Assembly (NCBI GenBank): GCA_016704425.1
Contig: JADJAC010000002.1
Coordinates: 620,001 to 684,000 of the forward strand
Length of the DNA: 64,000 nt
Direction: 5' to 3'
Origin: Sphingomonadales bacterium
GTDB taxonomy: Bacteria > Pseudomonadota > Alphaproteobacteria > Sphingomonadales > Sphingomonadaceae
Below the pieces are notes generated by a model. It was not told the origin of the DNA. It saw nothing but the letters and a program-made list of their open reading frames with translations, and searched no databases. Positions 1 to 8,918 of the stretch are shown in pieces (the stretch's first letter is position 1; the number at the start of each line of letters is the position of its first letter). Both the position numbers and the translations under genes were made by a program.

Positions 1-2045
1 AGATATCCCAGCGAGACATTGCGCAGGCGGCGACTTCCCTTCGCAAGGGGGCTATATTCAAACGGCTTGGCCGCGTGCGCGGCAAACGCACCGCGCCATA
101 ATCCTTCGAGCGAGCGCCCAAGGCCACGGCGAAGGGCCTCACGCGCCGCATTGATCGCGTCGGGATCCACCACCAGCATCTGGTCACCGATAAATGCCTC
201 GCTTGGCAGCAGCACGGCCTCAGCCACAAATGCCGGATCAAGGGCATTGTTGGTCAGTGTATTGCGCACCGCTTCGATGACCGGGCCATGATCGGTTTTA
301 CCCCCGCTCACGGCACCAACCAGCGTATCGAGCATGAGCTGTTGCATGGCTTCATATCGCCCGAATGGATCGTCATCATGTGCCGAAAGAAACGCTAGAT
401 CAGCCGCGCTCCTGTCGCTTTCCACAATGATCGGAGCGGAAAAGCCACGGTTGATGGACAGGACCGGACGCTTTGCAAATCCCGGTACTCTAATTTCCAT
501 TTTGGCGCCTGTGAGGATTTCGAGGCGCTCAATCTCGCGATTTGCAGAGTCACGATCGAAGAGCGCTAGCTTGAAAGGAATCGTCATTGGCAGCTTGTTG
601 GTCTGTCCCGGAGTATCCGGAATCGATTGCTCAAGCTTCACCACCGCTTCCTGCGCGGTTGCGTCATGCATCAAACTTACTTTGACATGCGGCGTTCCGG
701 CTTGCGAATACCAGAGCCGGAACTGGCGGAGGTCGACGCCACTGGCCTCTTCCATTGCAAGTACAAAGTCCTCGCACGTCACGGCTTGGCCGTCATGTCG
801 CGCAAAATAAAGGTCGCTACCGGCGCGGAATTTTTCCGGTCCGAGCAACGTAAGCATCATGCGGATGATCTCGGCGCCCTTGTTGTAGACCGTCGCCGTG
901 TAGAAGTTTGCGATTTCGATGTAGGATTCGGGACGCACGGGATGCGCGAGAGGACCTGCATCCTCCTGAAACTGCGAAGCGCGAAGCATACGCACGTCTT
1001 CTATCCGCGTTACCGGCGCGGAACCCTGGTCGGCCGAAAAGCACTGGTCCCGAAAGACCGTGAAGCCCTCTTTCAGCGAAAGCTGGAACCAGTCTCGGCA
1101 GGTAACGCGATCGCCCGACCAGTTGTGAAAATATTCATGCGCCACAACCCCCAGAATGCCGTCATAGTCCATGTCCGTCGCCGTATCCGGATCTGCCAGA
1201 ATATAGCGTGAATTGAATATGTTGAGGCCCTTGTTTTCCATCGCACCGAAATTGAAGTCATCCACGGCAACGATGTTGAAAATGGCGAGATCATATTCGC
1301 GTCCGTAGACGTCTTCATCCCATTTCATGCTGGTCTTGAGAGCCGCCATCGCGTGCGCCGTCTTCGGAAGATCGCGCTCCGTGACCCAGATTGCGAGATC
1401 GACCTTGCGACCGGACATTGTCGTAAAACCGTCACGGTTTGCGTGGAGATCGCCAGCCACCAAGGCGAAAAGATAGGCAGGCTTCGGAAATGGGTCGTTC
1501 CACTCAGCCCAGTGGCGGCCGGCAGGCAACTCGCCGCCCCCCACTGGATCGCCGTTACACAACAGAATGGGAAATGACCCGCGATCCGCTTCCATCCGGA
1601 CGTGGTAGCGGCTGAGCACATCGGGCCGATCGGGAAAGAAAGTGATCCTCCTGAACCCTTCAGCCTCACACTGAGTGCAAAGGAGTCCGCCAGATGCATA
1701 GAGGCCCATCAGCTTGGTGTTGGCTGCGGGGTTCAACTCGACTTCTGTTTCAATCGTATGTTGGTCGCCACTTAGCGGCAGGACCAAAGCGCCGGCATCC
1801 AGCGACCAGTTGCTTGTTTCTTCGCCATCCACGCGCAATGCAGCTGGCTGCAGCTCATCACCATCCAGTCGCAGCGGTCGATCATGGCGACCATTGCGTT
1901 CAACGAGCAACGTTGCGTGAACCCGGGTTCGCTCCACCGACAATTTGAACTCCAGCCGAACCGATGGCACAAGCCAGTCGGGCGGACGATAATCTTCCCT
2001 GCGAACAACAGTCGGGGCGGCGGGGGCATTCAAGGCATCAAGCAT
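1..2045 (-). CDS. pepN: Aminopeptidase N (M1 zinc metallopeptidase), 3' end beyond window
   Basis: The reading frame is open from the ATG at 2045 to the window edge, giving about 681 residues. The family usually has about 870, so the C-terminal domain lies outside. GAMEN is at residues 267-271, and HEYFH at 303-307 with its glutamate 18 residues later (E326): together these are the M1 exopeptidase loop and zinc site. The N-terminal saddle domain begins directly after a short Ala/Pro stretch and there is no signal peptide, so the enzyme should be cytosolic and trim N-terminal residues from peptides. The gene is divergent from the M48 protease gene, with only 78 bp between the starts. The family call is firm; it is the E. 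coli PepN type rather than a eukaryotic-like M1 enzyme. Confidence 0.95.
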   Translation of the reverse strand, partial: MLDALNAPAAPTVVRREDYRPPDWLVPSVRLEFKLSVERTRVHATLLVERNGRHDRPLRLDGDELQPAALRVDGEETSNWSLDAGALVLPLSGDQHTIETEVELNPAANTKLMGLYASGGLLCTQCEAEGFRRITFFPDRPDVLSRYHVRMEADRGSFPILLCNGDPVGGGELPAGRHWAEWNDPFPKPAYLFALVAGDLHANRDGFTTMSGRKVDLAIWVTERDLPKTAHAMAALKTSMKWDEDVYGREYDLAIFNIVAVDDFNFGAMENKGLNIFNSRYILADPDTATDMDYDGILGVVAHEYFHNWSGDRVTCRDWFQLSLKEGFTVFRDQCFSADQGSAPVTRIEDVRMLRASQFQEDAGPLAHPVRPESYIEIANFYTATVYNKGAEIIRMMLTLLGPEKFRAGSDLYFARHDGQAVTCEDFVLAMEEASGVDLRQFRLWYSQAGTPHVKVSLMHDATAQEAVVKLEQSIPDTPGQTNKLPMTIPFKLALFDRDSANREIERLEILTGAKMEIRVPGFAKRPVLSINRGFSAPIIVESDRSAADLAFLSAHDDDPFGRYEAMQQLMLDTLVGAVSGGKTDHGPVIEAVRNTLTNNALDPAFVAEAVLLPSEAFIGDQMLVVDPDAINAAREALRRGLGRSLEGLWRGAFAAHAAKPFEYSPLAKGSRRLRNVSLGY

Positions 2046-2090
2046 GCCGGGAACCTAGGCGACCCGGCAGGGTTGATCAATCCATCGACA

Positions 2091-2114
2091 AGTGTATTAT
2101 TCTAATATTACACT
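2091..2114. promoter_or_regulatory. 24-bp near-palindrome upstream of M48 protease gene
   Basis: The site runs AGTGTATT, 8 bases, then ATTACACT; 10 of 12 base pairs are symmetric. It ends 9 bp before the protease ATG, next to the GGAGGG ribosome site, and lies in the short gap between divergent genes. A closely similar site occurs at 60645-60668. The form suits a dimeric repressor (GntR/YtrA or TetR type); no regulator gene is adjacent, so the binding protein is unknown. Confidence 0.5.
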
Positions 2115-2123
2115 GGAGGGCAA

Positions 2124-3383
2124 ATGAGACCGAAAATTCTAAATCTGTTTGCGGTAGTGGTGTGCTGTACCGTCGTTCCAACGGCCGCTTTTGCAGCGGC
2201 TTTCGATGCTGAAGCGGCAACCGAAGCCTATCTCGCAACGCTCAAGGGCGCGGCCCGCGCGCAGTCGGACGCGTATTTTGAAGGCGGATACTGGTTGTTG
2301 CTATGGGGCACTCTGGTCTCCGTGCTTGTTGATCTTCTGATTTTACGCACTCGCCTTTCAAGCCGTTTCAGGGATTGGGCCGAACGAGCCAGCAAACGGC
2401 GCTTTGTGCAATCGATGCTCTACAGCGTTCCCTATGTAGTCGTCAGTACGATCATCGTCGCGCCATGGACGATCTACACAGGCTATGTCCGGGAAAAGCA
2501 ATACGACCTGCTAAGCCAGGGTTTTGGTCCATGGGCTGGCGAACAGGGTATCGAGCTCGTGATCAATGTCATCGCGTTTTCGGTGATCATTGCCCTCATC
2601 ATGAATGGTATCCGCAGGACTCCGAAGCGCTGGTGGATTTGGGGCACGGGAATGGCAGCGCTGACCCTGGCCTTTTTCATCATGATCGCGCCAGTTTTCA
2701 TCAATCCTCTGTTCAACACATACACCGAGCTCGCGCCAGGCCCGGTCCGCGACAGGATTGTGGGCATGGCCCAATCCCGGGGCATTCCCGCCGATCACAT
2801 TTATGTTTTCGATCAATCGAAACAGCACAAGCGAATTTCAGCAAATGTGTCAGGGCTCGGCCCGACAATCCGCATTTCGCTCAACGACAATCTCCTCAAT
2901 CGTACGACACTTGCTGAAACCGCTGCGGTTATGGGGCATGAGATGGGTCATTACGTTCTGAACCACGGCCTTAAACTCGCGCTCGGATTCGGTCTGATAT
3001 TCGGTTTCTGTTTCTGGATTGCCTCACTGGTTGTACCCGGGATCGTCACGCGCTGGGGGGCTGGCTGGGGCATTCGAGGGATTGACGATGTCGCAGCATG
3101 GCCGATTTACTCGATTGTGATCACGATCCTAATTCTAGCCATGACGCCCGTGAAGAATACGCTGATCAGAACCCATGAGAGCGAGGCGGACGCCTTCGGG
3201 CTCGACATCGCGCGCGAGCCCGACGGGTTTGCCCAGGCCGCAATGCAGCTTTCCGAATATCGCAAGATCGAGCCCGGCCAGATGGAAGAATTCCTGTTCT
3301 ACGATCATCCGTCAGGCCGCACGCGGGTGCAAAAGTCCATGGAGTGGAAAGCGCGACATTTGGCCGATCCACAGCTAAGGTAA
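2124..3383 (+). CDS. M48 family integral-membrane zinc metallopeptidase (Ste24/CAAX protease 1-like)
   Basis: The product has 419 residues. An N-terminal signal or anchor segment ends near residue 25 and is followed by several hydrophobic spans. The zinc motif HEMGH is at residues 272-276 and the third-ligand region ESEAD near 352-356. This is the Ste24-type architecture (peptidase M48, N-terminal extension plus M48 domain). Bacterial relatives are membrane proteases thought to act in protein quality control; the substrate is unknown here. A strong GGAGGG precedes the ATG at 2124. The stop is followed after one base by the next ATG, so it is probably cotranscribed with the SDR gene. The near-palindrome directly upstream suggests repressor control. 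Confidence 0.9.
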   Translation: MRPKILNLFAVVVCCTVVPTAAFAAAFDAEAATEAYLATLKGAARAQSDAYFEGGYWLLLWGTLVSVLVDLLILRTRLSSRFRDWAERASKRRFVQSMLYSVPYVVVSTIIVAPWTIYTGYVREKQYDLLSQGFGPWAGEQGIELVINVIAFSVIIALIMNGIRRTPKRWWIWGTGMAALTLAFFIMIAPVFINPLFNTYTELAPGPVRDRIVGMAQSRGIPADHIYVFDQSKQHKRISANVSGLGPTIRISLNDNLLNRTTLAETAAVMGHEMGHYVLNHGLKLALGFGLIFGFCFWIASLVVPGIVTRWGAGWGIRGIDDVAAWPIYSIVITILILAMTPVKNTLIRTHESEADAFGLDIAREPDGFAQAAMQLSEYRKIEPGQMEEFLFYDHPSGRTRVQKSMEWKARHLADPQLR

Positions 3384-3384
3384 C

Positions 3385-4227
3385 ATGTCGAACCTGTTAA
3401 TCTTCGGATTGGGCTATACCGCATCGCGGCTCGCTGCATCTGCCAGTTTTCTGGGCTGGGAAGTGCATGCCACCGGCTCGGCGGGGGACTTGCATTTCGA
3501 CGATGTCGGCAATGTCAAACTGGCCATTGCGCAAGCGAGCCATATTCTCTCTTCGGTTCCACCCGTCGTTGACGGAGATCCTGTTCTGCAGACCTATGGG
3601 GAGGCCATATGCGCAAGTCCGGCACAATGGATCGGCTATCTATCCTCGACCGGAGTTTATGGCGATACACGCGGAGCATGGGTCGATGAGTCCGCGCACA
3701 TCAAGGGCCGACGTGAAAGCCGCAATCAGGCGGACCGTGACTGGCAGAAGCTTTCGCCCAAGACGCGCGTGTTTCGGCTGCCAGGCATCTACGGGCCGGG
3801 TCGTTCGGCATTGGATCGTGTGAAACAGGGCAAAGCGCACCGGATCGATTTGCCCAACCAGGTTTTCAGCCGCATCCATGTCGATGATATCGTCTCAGCA
3901 GTGCAGGCGAGCTTTGACGGACCGCCGGGCGTGTACAATCTTGCCGATGATTCGCCCTGTTCGCAAAATCAAGTGATTGAGGCAGCGTGCGACATTGCGG
4001 GGCTGGACTACCCTCCCCTCCTCTCGCTCGAGGCCGCCGGACTCAGTCAGGAAGGGCGCGCATTCTATTCGGAGAACAGGCGCGTCTCGAACGGAAAAGC
4101 CAAACGCCTGCTTGGCTGGACGCCGCGCTATGCGGACTTTGCAACAGGTCTTCGGGTGCTGAGCGCAATGACCAGCCCCGCCATTGCCAATGCACCGCCG
4201 CCTGCTGCAATCCCAGTCCAGCGATAA
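3385..4227 (+). CDS. SDR-family NAD-dependent epimerase/dehydratase-like protein (YeeZ type)
   Basis: The product has 280 residues. The N-terminus begins with a Rossmann motif of the atypical extended-SDR form (FGLGYTASRLA, residues 7-17), and STGVYGD sits in the catalytic-strand position. This matches the YeeZ/atypical SDR group, whose reaction is not well established. It starts one base after the M48 stop. The last 100 bp overlap the 3' end of the convergent DMT transporter gene, and its final 35 or so residues (Ala/Pro rich) are encoded there. Loss of an original stop codon by readthrough is a plausible explanation. Confidence 0.8.
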   Translation: MSNLLIFGLGYTASRLAASASFLGWEVHATGSAGDLHFDDVGNVKLAIAQASHILSSVPPVVDGDPVLQTYGEAICASPAQWIGYLSSTGVYGDTRGAWVDESAHIKGRRESRNQADRDWQKLSPKTRVFRLPGIYGPGRSALDRVKQGKAHRIDLPNQVFSRIHVDDIVSAVQASFDGPPGVYNLADDSPCSQNQVIEAACDIAGLDYPPLLSLEAAGLSQEGRAFYSENRRVSNGKAKRLLGWTPRYADFATGLRVLSAMTSPAIANAPPPAAIPVQR

Positions 4228-5051
4228 TGCTCAAACAGGGTTGAAATCACCATTGCGATGACCGGAGTAATGATCCCGGAATAGGCCGCCGGCCCCGGCC
4301 CGATCATCCGGATGACGCTGAAATAGGCCATGAACGCCGCTGCCGAGGCCGCAATCCCGAGATACAGGACGCCACCAATATAAGTAGTGTTCCATTCGAT
4401 GCTCGGTGGCCCAGCCGAGCCCCATGCCCATAGAGCATTGGCCAAAGTGCCCCATGTCATTCCCCAGGCAAGCATTGTTGCCATTGGCATCTCATGTGCT
4501 CTGGGGGTGGCCTGCAAAATGTTCGCAATGGAGGCGGAAAGCACGCCAAGAAGCGTCAATCCGATCCCGAGCAGCACGGTGTCACCACCGCCTCCCTGTC
4601 GATATTCGTTGATGAAAAGCAGCACGATCCCTGCAATCGCGACCGAAGATCCCAAATAGAATTGCTTCGTAGCGCGCAGGCCTAGAAAAAATCGAGCCAG
4701 CAAGGTGTTGGGTATAATCAGCAAGGCGAACAGAATGGCCACCAATCCCGACGTGATATAGGCCTCGGCGCGATAGACGAAATTGAAATTGAAGACGAAT
4801 TGAGCCACGCCAAACAGGAGCACAAATCGGTGCTGCCGCCTATCAAGTGTCAGCCGTTCGCCCTTGAGCCATGCGTAAGCAAACATCACAAGCGCAGAGA
4901 CGCCAAAACGGTACGTCACTGACCAGCTTGGCGGAACAATTCCCAGTTGCCCGCGGATCACGAACCATGTCGTGCCCCAGATGAGCGTGCAAATCCAGAA
5001 CGGAACCTGGACCTTCAGGCTCAGCAAGGAATGCCCGAATGGTTGGCTCAC
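4128..5051 (-). CDS. DMT-superfamily (EamA) transporter
   Basis: The product has 307 residues with about ten hydrophobic segments in two EamA repeats; the first repeat has the typical WGTTWFVIRGQLG start. Members export amino acids, purines or metabolites, and this one cannot be assigned a substrate. The GTG start at 5051 overlaps the aldolase stop by four bases (GTGA), so the two are translationally coupled. An exporter paired with a threonine-aldolase-like enzyme would fit amino acid homeostasis, which is an inference. The 3' end overlaps the convergent SDR gene by 100 bp. Confidence 0.87.
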   Translation of the reverse strand: MSQPFGHSLLSLKVQVPFWICTLIWGTTWFVIRGQLGIVPPSWSVTYRFGVSALVMFAYAWLKGERLTLDRRQHRFVLLFGVAQFVFNFNFVYRAEAYITSGLVAILFALLIIPNTLLARFFLGLRATKQFYLGSSVAIAGIVLLFINEYRQGGGGDTVLLGIGLTLLGVLSASIANILQATPRAHEMPMATMLAWGMTWGTLANALWAWGSAGPPSIEWNTTYIGGVLYLGIAASAAAFMAYFSVIRMIGPGPAAYSGIITPVIAMVISTLFEHYRWTGIAAGGGALAMAGLVIALSTRRPVAKSA

Positions 5052-6049
5052 AATTTTGCGATAGCCGTTGCCAAAGCAGAAACTTCGTGCGGTGGCTGAT
5101 CCCAGGACGTCACAAGTCTGATTTCACCAGGCGCCCAATCATAAAAGTCAAAACCCTGCGCCCGAAGGCGTGCGGCCTCCTCTGCCTTCACGCGGATGAA
5201 GACTTCGTTTGCCTCAACCGGATAAACCAGCCGAGGGCCTGCCGCCTGGCCCAAAGTTGCCGCCCCCGCATTTGCTGCGCGCGCATTTTCAAGCCACAGC
5301 CCATCTTCGAGCATCGCCAGAATCTGCGCGGCCAAATAGCGGCCCTTTGAAAGGAGGTGTCCGCCACGCTTTCTCCGATAGCGCGTCGCTTCTGCCAGTT
5401 CTGGGTCGAAGAAGATCAACGCTTCAGCGCTCATCCCCCCGTTTTTGACAAAACCGAAGCTCAGTGCATCGACGCCGCCGCGCCAAGTCAGGTCGGCCGG
5501 GGCTTCCCCCGTAGACACCACGGCATTGGCAAACCGCGCCCCATCCATGTGCAGGCGCAAACCCAATTCCTTTGTCAGCGCACCAATGGCGCTGACATCC
5601 CCTGCGCCATACGTCAGGCCATATTCCGTCGCATTTGTGATCGACACTGCATGTGGCTGGGCTTGATGGACATCTTTGCGGATCGATCCGGCGATGGCGC
5701 GTATTGAATCCGGAGAAAGTTTTGCGCCCTCCCCTTGCCCAAGCAGGAGCTTCGCGCCATGCGTATAGAATTCGGGAGCGCCACATTCGTCGATCTGAAT
5801 ATGCGCTTCTGCATGACAAATGACGCTGCCATGTGGCGGGCAAAGGCTGGCCAGCGCCAATGCATTTGCGGCAGTTCCGGTGGAAACCCAGAGCGCCGCA
5901 ACGTCACATTCGAACATCTCGGAAAAGGCCGCATCGAGCGAGCGACTGAGCGCGTCTCCATCATAGGCGGTGTCGACCTGATTGACGCGCGCAATCGCTT
6001 CCAAAACCTTCGGATGCACCGAAGCCGCATTGTCTGAAAAAAACCGCAT
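5048..6049 (-). CDS. Low-specificity threonine aldolase-like PLP enzyme (beta-eliminating lyase family)
   Basis: The product has 333 residues from the ATG at 6049; a TTG 21 bases upstream is the only longer option. The N-terminal FFSDNAAS and the HMDGARFANAVV motif are typical of the threonine aldolase/aromatic beta-lyase fold, and the PLP lysine is K202 in FGFVKNGG. The expected reaction is cleavage of threonine or allo-threonine to glycine and acetaldehyde, in the cytosol. It is the first gene of a two-gene unit with the DMT exporter. Family confidence is high; stereochemical preference cannot be read. Confidence 0.87.
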   Translation of the reverse strand: MRFFSDNAASVHPKVLEAIARVNQVDTAYDGDALSRSLDAAFSEMFECDVAALWVSTGTAANALALASLCPPHGSVICHAEAHIQIDECGAPEFYTHGAKLLLGQGEGAKLSPDSIRAIAGSIRKDVHQAQPHAVSITNATEYGLTYGAGDVSAIGALTKELGLRLHMDGARFANAVVSTGEAPADLTWRGGVDALSFGFVKNGGMSAEALIFFDPELAEATRYRRKRGGHLLSKGRYLAAQILAMLEDGLWLENARAANAGAATLGQAAGPRLVYPVEANEVFIRVKAEEAARLRAQGFDFYDWAPGEIRLVTSWDQPPHEVSALATAIAKL

Positions 6050-6208
6050 CGGAATTCCATGCGCGGACAAACCGACCTCGTCAACTTGGCAGCGGCAGGG
6101 CCCGGCAACGCAACCGGCCTCGAAAACTATAAATTATCGCTCATGCGCCGTTAATCACAACATGAGTAGCCAGCGACCCGTCAGGGGAGAAGATCATGCA
6201 AGGGGTGT

Positions 6209-6412
6209 ATGATGCCGTGGGAAGTGTTTGAGGATCTGCCTATGTCCGATCACGCACCCATTCTGGAAATCCGGCGCGAGGCCGCTGATTTGCTCCAAAA
6301 ACTGGACGAGCATGACATGATAGAGGCTGCCGCGCTCATGGCGTCGACCATTGACATGATCGATGCCTCGATCCGGCGGCTGACTACAGGTGAGCCTACA
6401 TTCGGCGAATAG
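6209..6412 (+). CDS. Small conserved-looking protein of unknown function
   Basis: The product has 67 residues from the ATG at 6209 (AGGGG 3-7 bases upstream), or 56 residues from the ATG at 6242, which has GAGG at 6230-6233. The core is a charged amphipathic helix region (LEIRREAADLLQKLDEHDM) followed by a second helix rich in Met and Ile. There is no signal peptide, membrane segment or cysteine. I do not recognise the family. It stands alone, divergent from the aldolase gene. Confidence 0.5.
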   Translation: MMPWEVFEDLPMSDHAPILEIRREAADLLQKLDEHDMIEAAALMASTIDMIDASIRRLTTGEPTFGE

Positions 6413-6621
6413 CCGACGGGCAAAATTCTGTCCAACGATGCTACACGCTGCAGCGACAAGTTCAATTTTGCCTTTTTGCGACGTTTGCTCACAAAATAAT
6501 TAGCTTGTGGGCCTATAGATACTCTCCGAAATGCCGTTCCCTAAAGCGTCGCGCGGACTTTTGACTTGCCGCTACCGGGACGGCCAAGGTCAGACATGAC
6601 CTGATGATGGAGAGTGCACCA

Positions 6622-7269
6622 ATGTTTCAGGAAAAGCCGCCGAAAATCGCCAGCCAGGCCGCCGAACGTCGGACTGCCAAGCGGCACATGTCGGTTTTCC
6701 TTCTGGCCAAGGTGACAACCGAAGATAGACAATCATTGGGTCGCGTTTTGAACCTCTCCCAAACTGGCGCAAAAATTGAAACGCGCCTTTCATTTACACC
6801 GGGGGACCCGCTGGTGCTGGAAATCCGCTCCGACCTGAAAGTTGCAGGGACCGTGCGCTGGGTGGCCGAAAAATCAATCGGCATCCTGTTCGACAAGGAA
6901 ATTGACGTCGAACGATTTCTGTCGCGAGAGCAGCCCAAGTTGCGTCGCGAAAAACCGCGGGCACCGCGATACGTCTGCGATACCGACGCGAGCATTTCCG
7001 CTGAAGCCGAAAAGTCCGTCCTCAAGGTTCGGGATGTTTCGTTGTCCGGCGCAGGCCTTACAGGCGAAACCTGTCTCAATCCCGGAGAGGATGTGCTGGT
7101 GACGATCCTGGGGCTGGCGCCTCGCCGCGCCAAGGTCATGTGGTCGAACGCAACGGGCATTGGGATTACGTTTCTCAAGCCATTGGATTTCAGGGATTTT
7201 GATCAATGGCTTGAGGAGCAAAAAGCCAGGTCCCGCCAGGCAAAATCTGGCGCGCCCCGCGAAGGCTAG
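6622..7269 (+). CDS. Tandem PilZ-domain protein
   Basis: The product has 215 residues from the ATG at 6622, chosen because GGAG lies 9 bases upstream; ATGs at 6604 and 6607 have no ribosome site. Two PilZ-like halves are visible. The first has a RRTAKRH-like basic segment and LNLSQTGAKIE; the second has RAPRYVCD, VRDVSLSGAGLTGE and GIGITFLKPL. PilZ domains bind cyclic di-GMP through RxxxR and (D/N)xSxxG. Both halves keep forms of the second motif, but the arginine motif is weak in the second half. A role as a c-di-GMP effector is inferred. The gene converges on hutU and the two stop codons share CTAG. Confidence 0.8.
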   Translation: MFQEKPPKIASQAAERRTAKRHMSVFLLAKVTTEDRQSLGRVLNLSQTGAKIETRLSFTPGDPLVLEIRSDLKVAGTVRWVAEKSIGILFDKEIDVERFLSREQPKLRREKPRAPRYVCDTDASISAEAEKSVLKVRDVSLSGAGLTGETCLNPGEDVLVTILGLAPRRAKVMWSNATGIGITFLKPLDFRDFDQWLEEQKARSRQAKSGAPREG

Positions 7270-8918
7270 AGCCCCGGCAAATCAAGCCCCTTCTGCTTCG
7301 CACAGTCGATCGCGATCTCATAGCCGGCATCCGCATGCCGCATCACGCCCGTCGCAGGATCGTTCCAGAGAACATTGGCAAGCCGCCGAGCAGCATCGTC
7401 TGTCCCATCGGCAACAATCACCATCCCGGAATGCTGTGAATAGCCCATGCCAACCCCACCTCCATGATGGAGCGAAACCCAGGTTGCGCCCGAAGCGGTA
7501 TTGAGGAGCGCATTAAGCAGCGGCCAATCCGATACTGCGTCAGATCCATCGCGCATCGCTTCCGTCTCACGGTTGGGGCTGGCTACAGACCCGGAATCGA
7601 GATGGTCACGACCGATCACAATTGGCGCCTTGAGTTCGCCAGACCGGACCATTTCGTTGAAGGCCATGCCCAGTCGGTGGCGATCACCCAATCCGACCCA
7701 GCAGATCCGCGCAGGCAAGCCCTGAAAATGTATGCGTTCACGCGCCATGTCCAACCAGTGATGCAGATGGGCATCGTGGGGAAGAATTTCCTTTACCTTG
7801 GCATCAGTCCGGTAAATGTCTTCGGGATCACCCGACAGCGCTGCCCAGCGGAACGGCCCCACGCCCCGACAGAAAAGTGGCCGCACATAGGCTGGCACAA
7901 AGCCCGGAAACGCGAATGCATCTTCGACGCCCTCATCCTTGGCGATCTGACGGATGTTGTTGCCATAATCGAAGGTTGGCACGCCCATTCGGTGGAATTC
8001 GAGCATCGCGCGCACATGGATAGCCATCGATGCCCGCGCCGCACGTTCGACCGCTGCCGGATCACTCTGACGCGTGGTCATCCAGTGGTCGAGCGTCCAG
8101 TCCTTTGGCAAATAGCCATTGATTGGGTCGTGCGCGGACGTCTGGTCAGTCACGGCGTCCGGACGGACGCCCCTGCGAACGAGTTCTGGCAGGACGTCGG
8201 CCGCATTCCCGAGAAACCCGACAGAAACGGGCGCCTGTGATGTGGTAACGATCTCGAGTGCTTCATCAAGGCTGTCGGTCTGGCGGTCGATATAGCCAGT
8301 GCGCAGCCGCATCTCGATACGAGACGGCTGACATTCGATGGCGAGGCAGGATGCACCCGCCATCGTTGCTGCAAGCGGTTGGGCGCCGCCCATTCCGCCC
8401 AGACCAGCTGTCAGTATCCATTTTCCGGAGAGATTACCGGCGTAATGCTGGCGCCCCATTTCCACAAAGGTTTCATAGGTTCCCTGAACAATTCCTTGAG
8501 AACCAATGTAAATCCATGAACCTGCTGTCATCTGGCCATACATCATCAAGCCCTTGCGATCGAGCTCATTGAAATGGTCCCACGTTGCCCATTTCGGCAC
8601 CAGGTTGGAATTGGCGATCAGCACGCGCGGAGCGTCCGGATGGGTCCTGAATACGCCGACGGGCTTTCCCGACTGGACAAGCAGCGTTTCGTCCCCCTCA
8701 AGCCTGCGCAGAGATTCGACGATCCGGTCAAAACACTCCCAGTTGCGCGCGGCGCGCCCGATGCCGCCATAGACGACCAGACCGTGTGGATCTTCGGCAA
8801 CATCCGGATCGAGATTATTCATCAGCATCCGCAAGGCCGCTTCCGTCAGCCAGCTCTTCGCGCTGCACTCGGTGCCGCGCGGACTTCTGATGGTGCGGCT
8901 GTTGTCGATGCGCGTCAT
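7266..8918 (-). CDS. hutU: Urocanate hydratase
   Basis: The product has 550 residues, the usual urocanase length. The enzyme converts urocanate to 4-imidazolone-5-propionate using bound NAD+, the second step of histidine breakdown. Recognisable stretches are the N-terminal RSPRGTECSAKSW, the NAD-binding TAGLGGMGGAQPLA and the C-terminal WVSLHHGGGVGMGYSQHSGM. The start is the ATG at 8918, which overlaps the hutG stop by four bases (ATGA); the frame is open further upstream, but that would add unrelated sequence inside hutG. It is the last gene of hutIHGU. Confidence 0.97.
   Translation of the reverse strand: MTRIDNSRTIRSPRGTECSAKSWLTEAALRMLMNNLDPDVAEDPHGLVVYGGIGRAARNWECFDRIVESLRRLEGDETLLVQSGKPVGVFRTHPDAPRVLIANSNLVPKWATWDHFNELDRKGLMMYGQMTAGSWIYIGSQGIVQGTYETFVEMGRQHYAGNLSGKWILTAGLGGMGGAQPLAATMAGASCLAIECQPSRIEMRLRTGYIDRQTDSLDEALEIVTTSQAPVSVGFLGNAADVLPELVRRGVRPDAVTDQTSAHDPINGYLPKDWTLDHWMTTRQSDPAAVERAARASMAIHVRAMLEFHRMGVPTFDYGNNIRQIAKDEGVEDAFAFPGFVPAYVRPLFCRGVGPFRWAALSGDPEDIYRTDAKVKEILPHDAHLHHWLDMARERIHFQGLPARICWVGLGDRHRLGMAFNEMVRSGELKAPIVIGRDHLDSGSVASPNRETEAMRDGSDAVSDWPLLNALLNTASGATWVSLHHGGGVGMGYSQHSGMVIVADGTDDAARRLANVLWNDPATGVMRHADAGYEIAIDCAKQKGLDLPGL

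Noticed and set aside
627..1211. 194-codon plus-strand open frame
   Set aside because: Antisense to aminopeptidase N including its zinc site.
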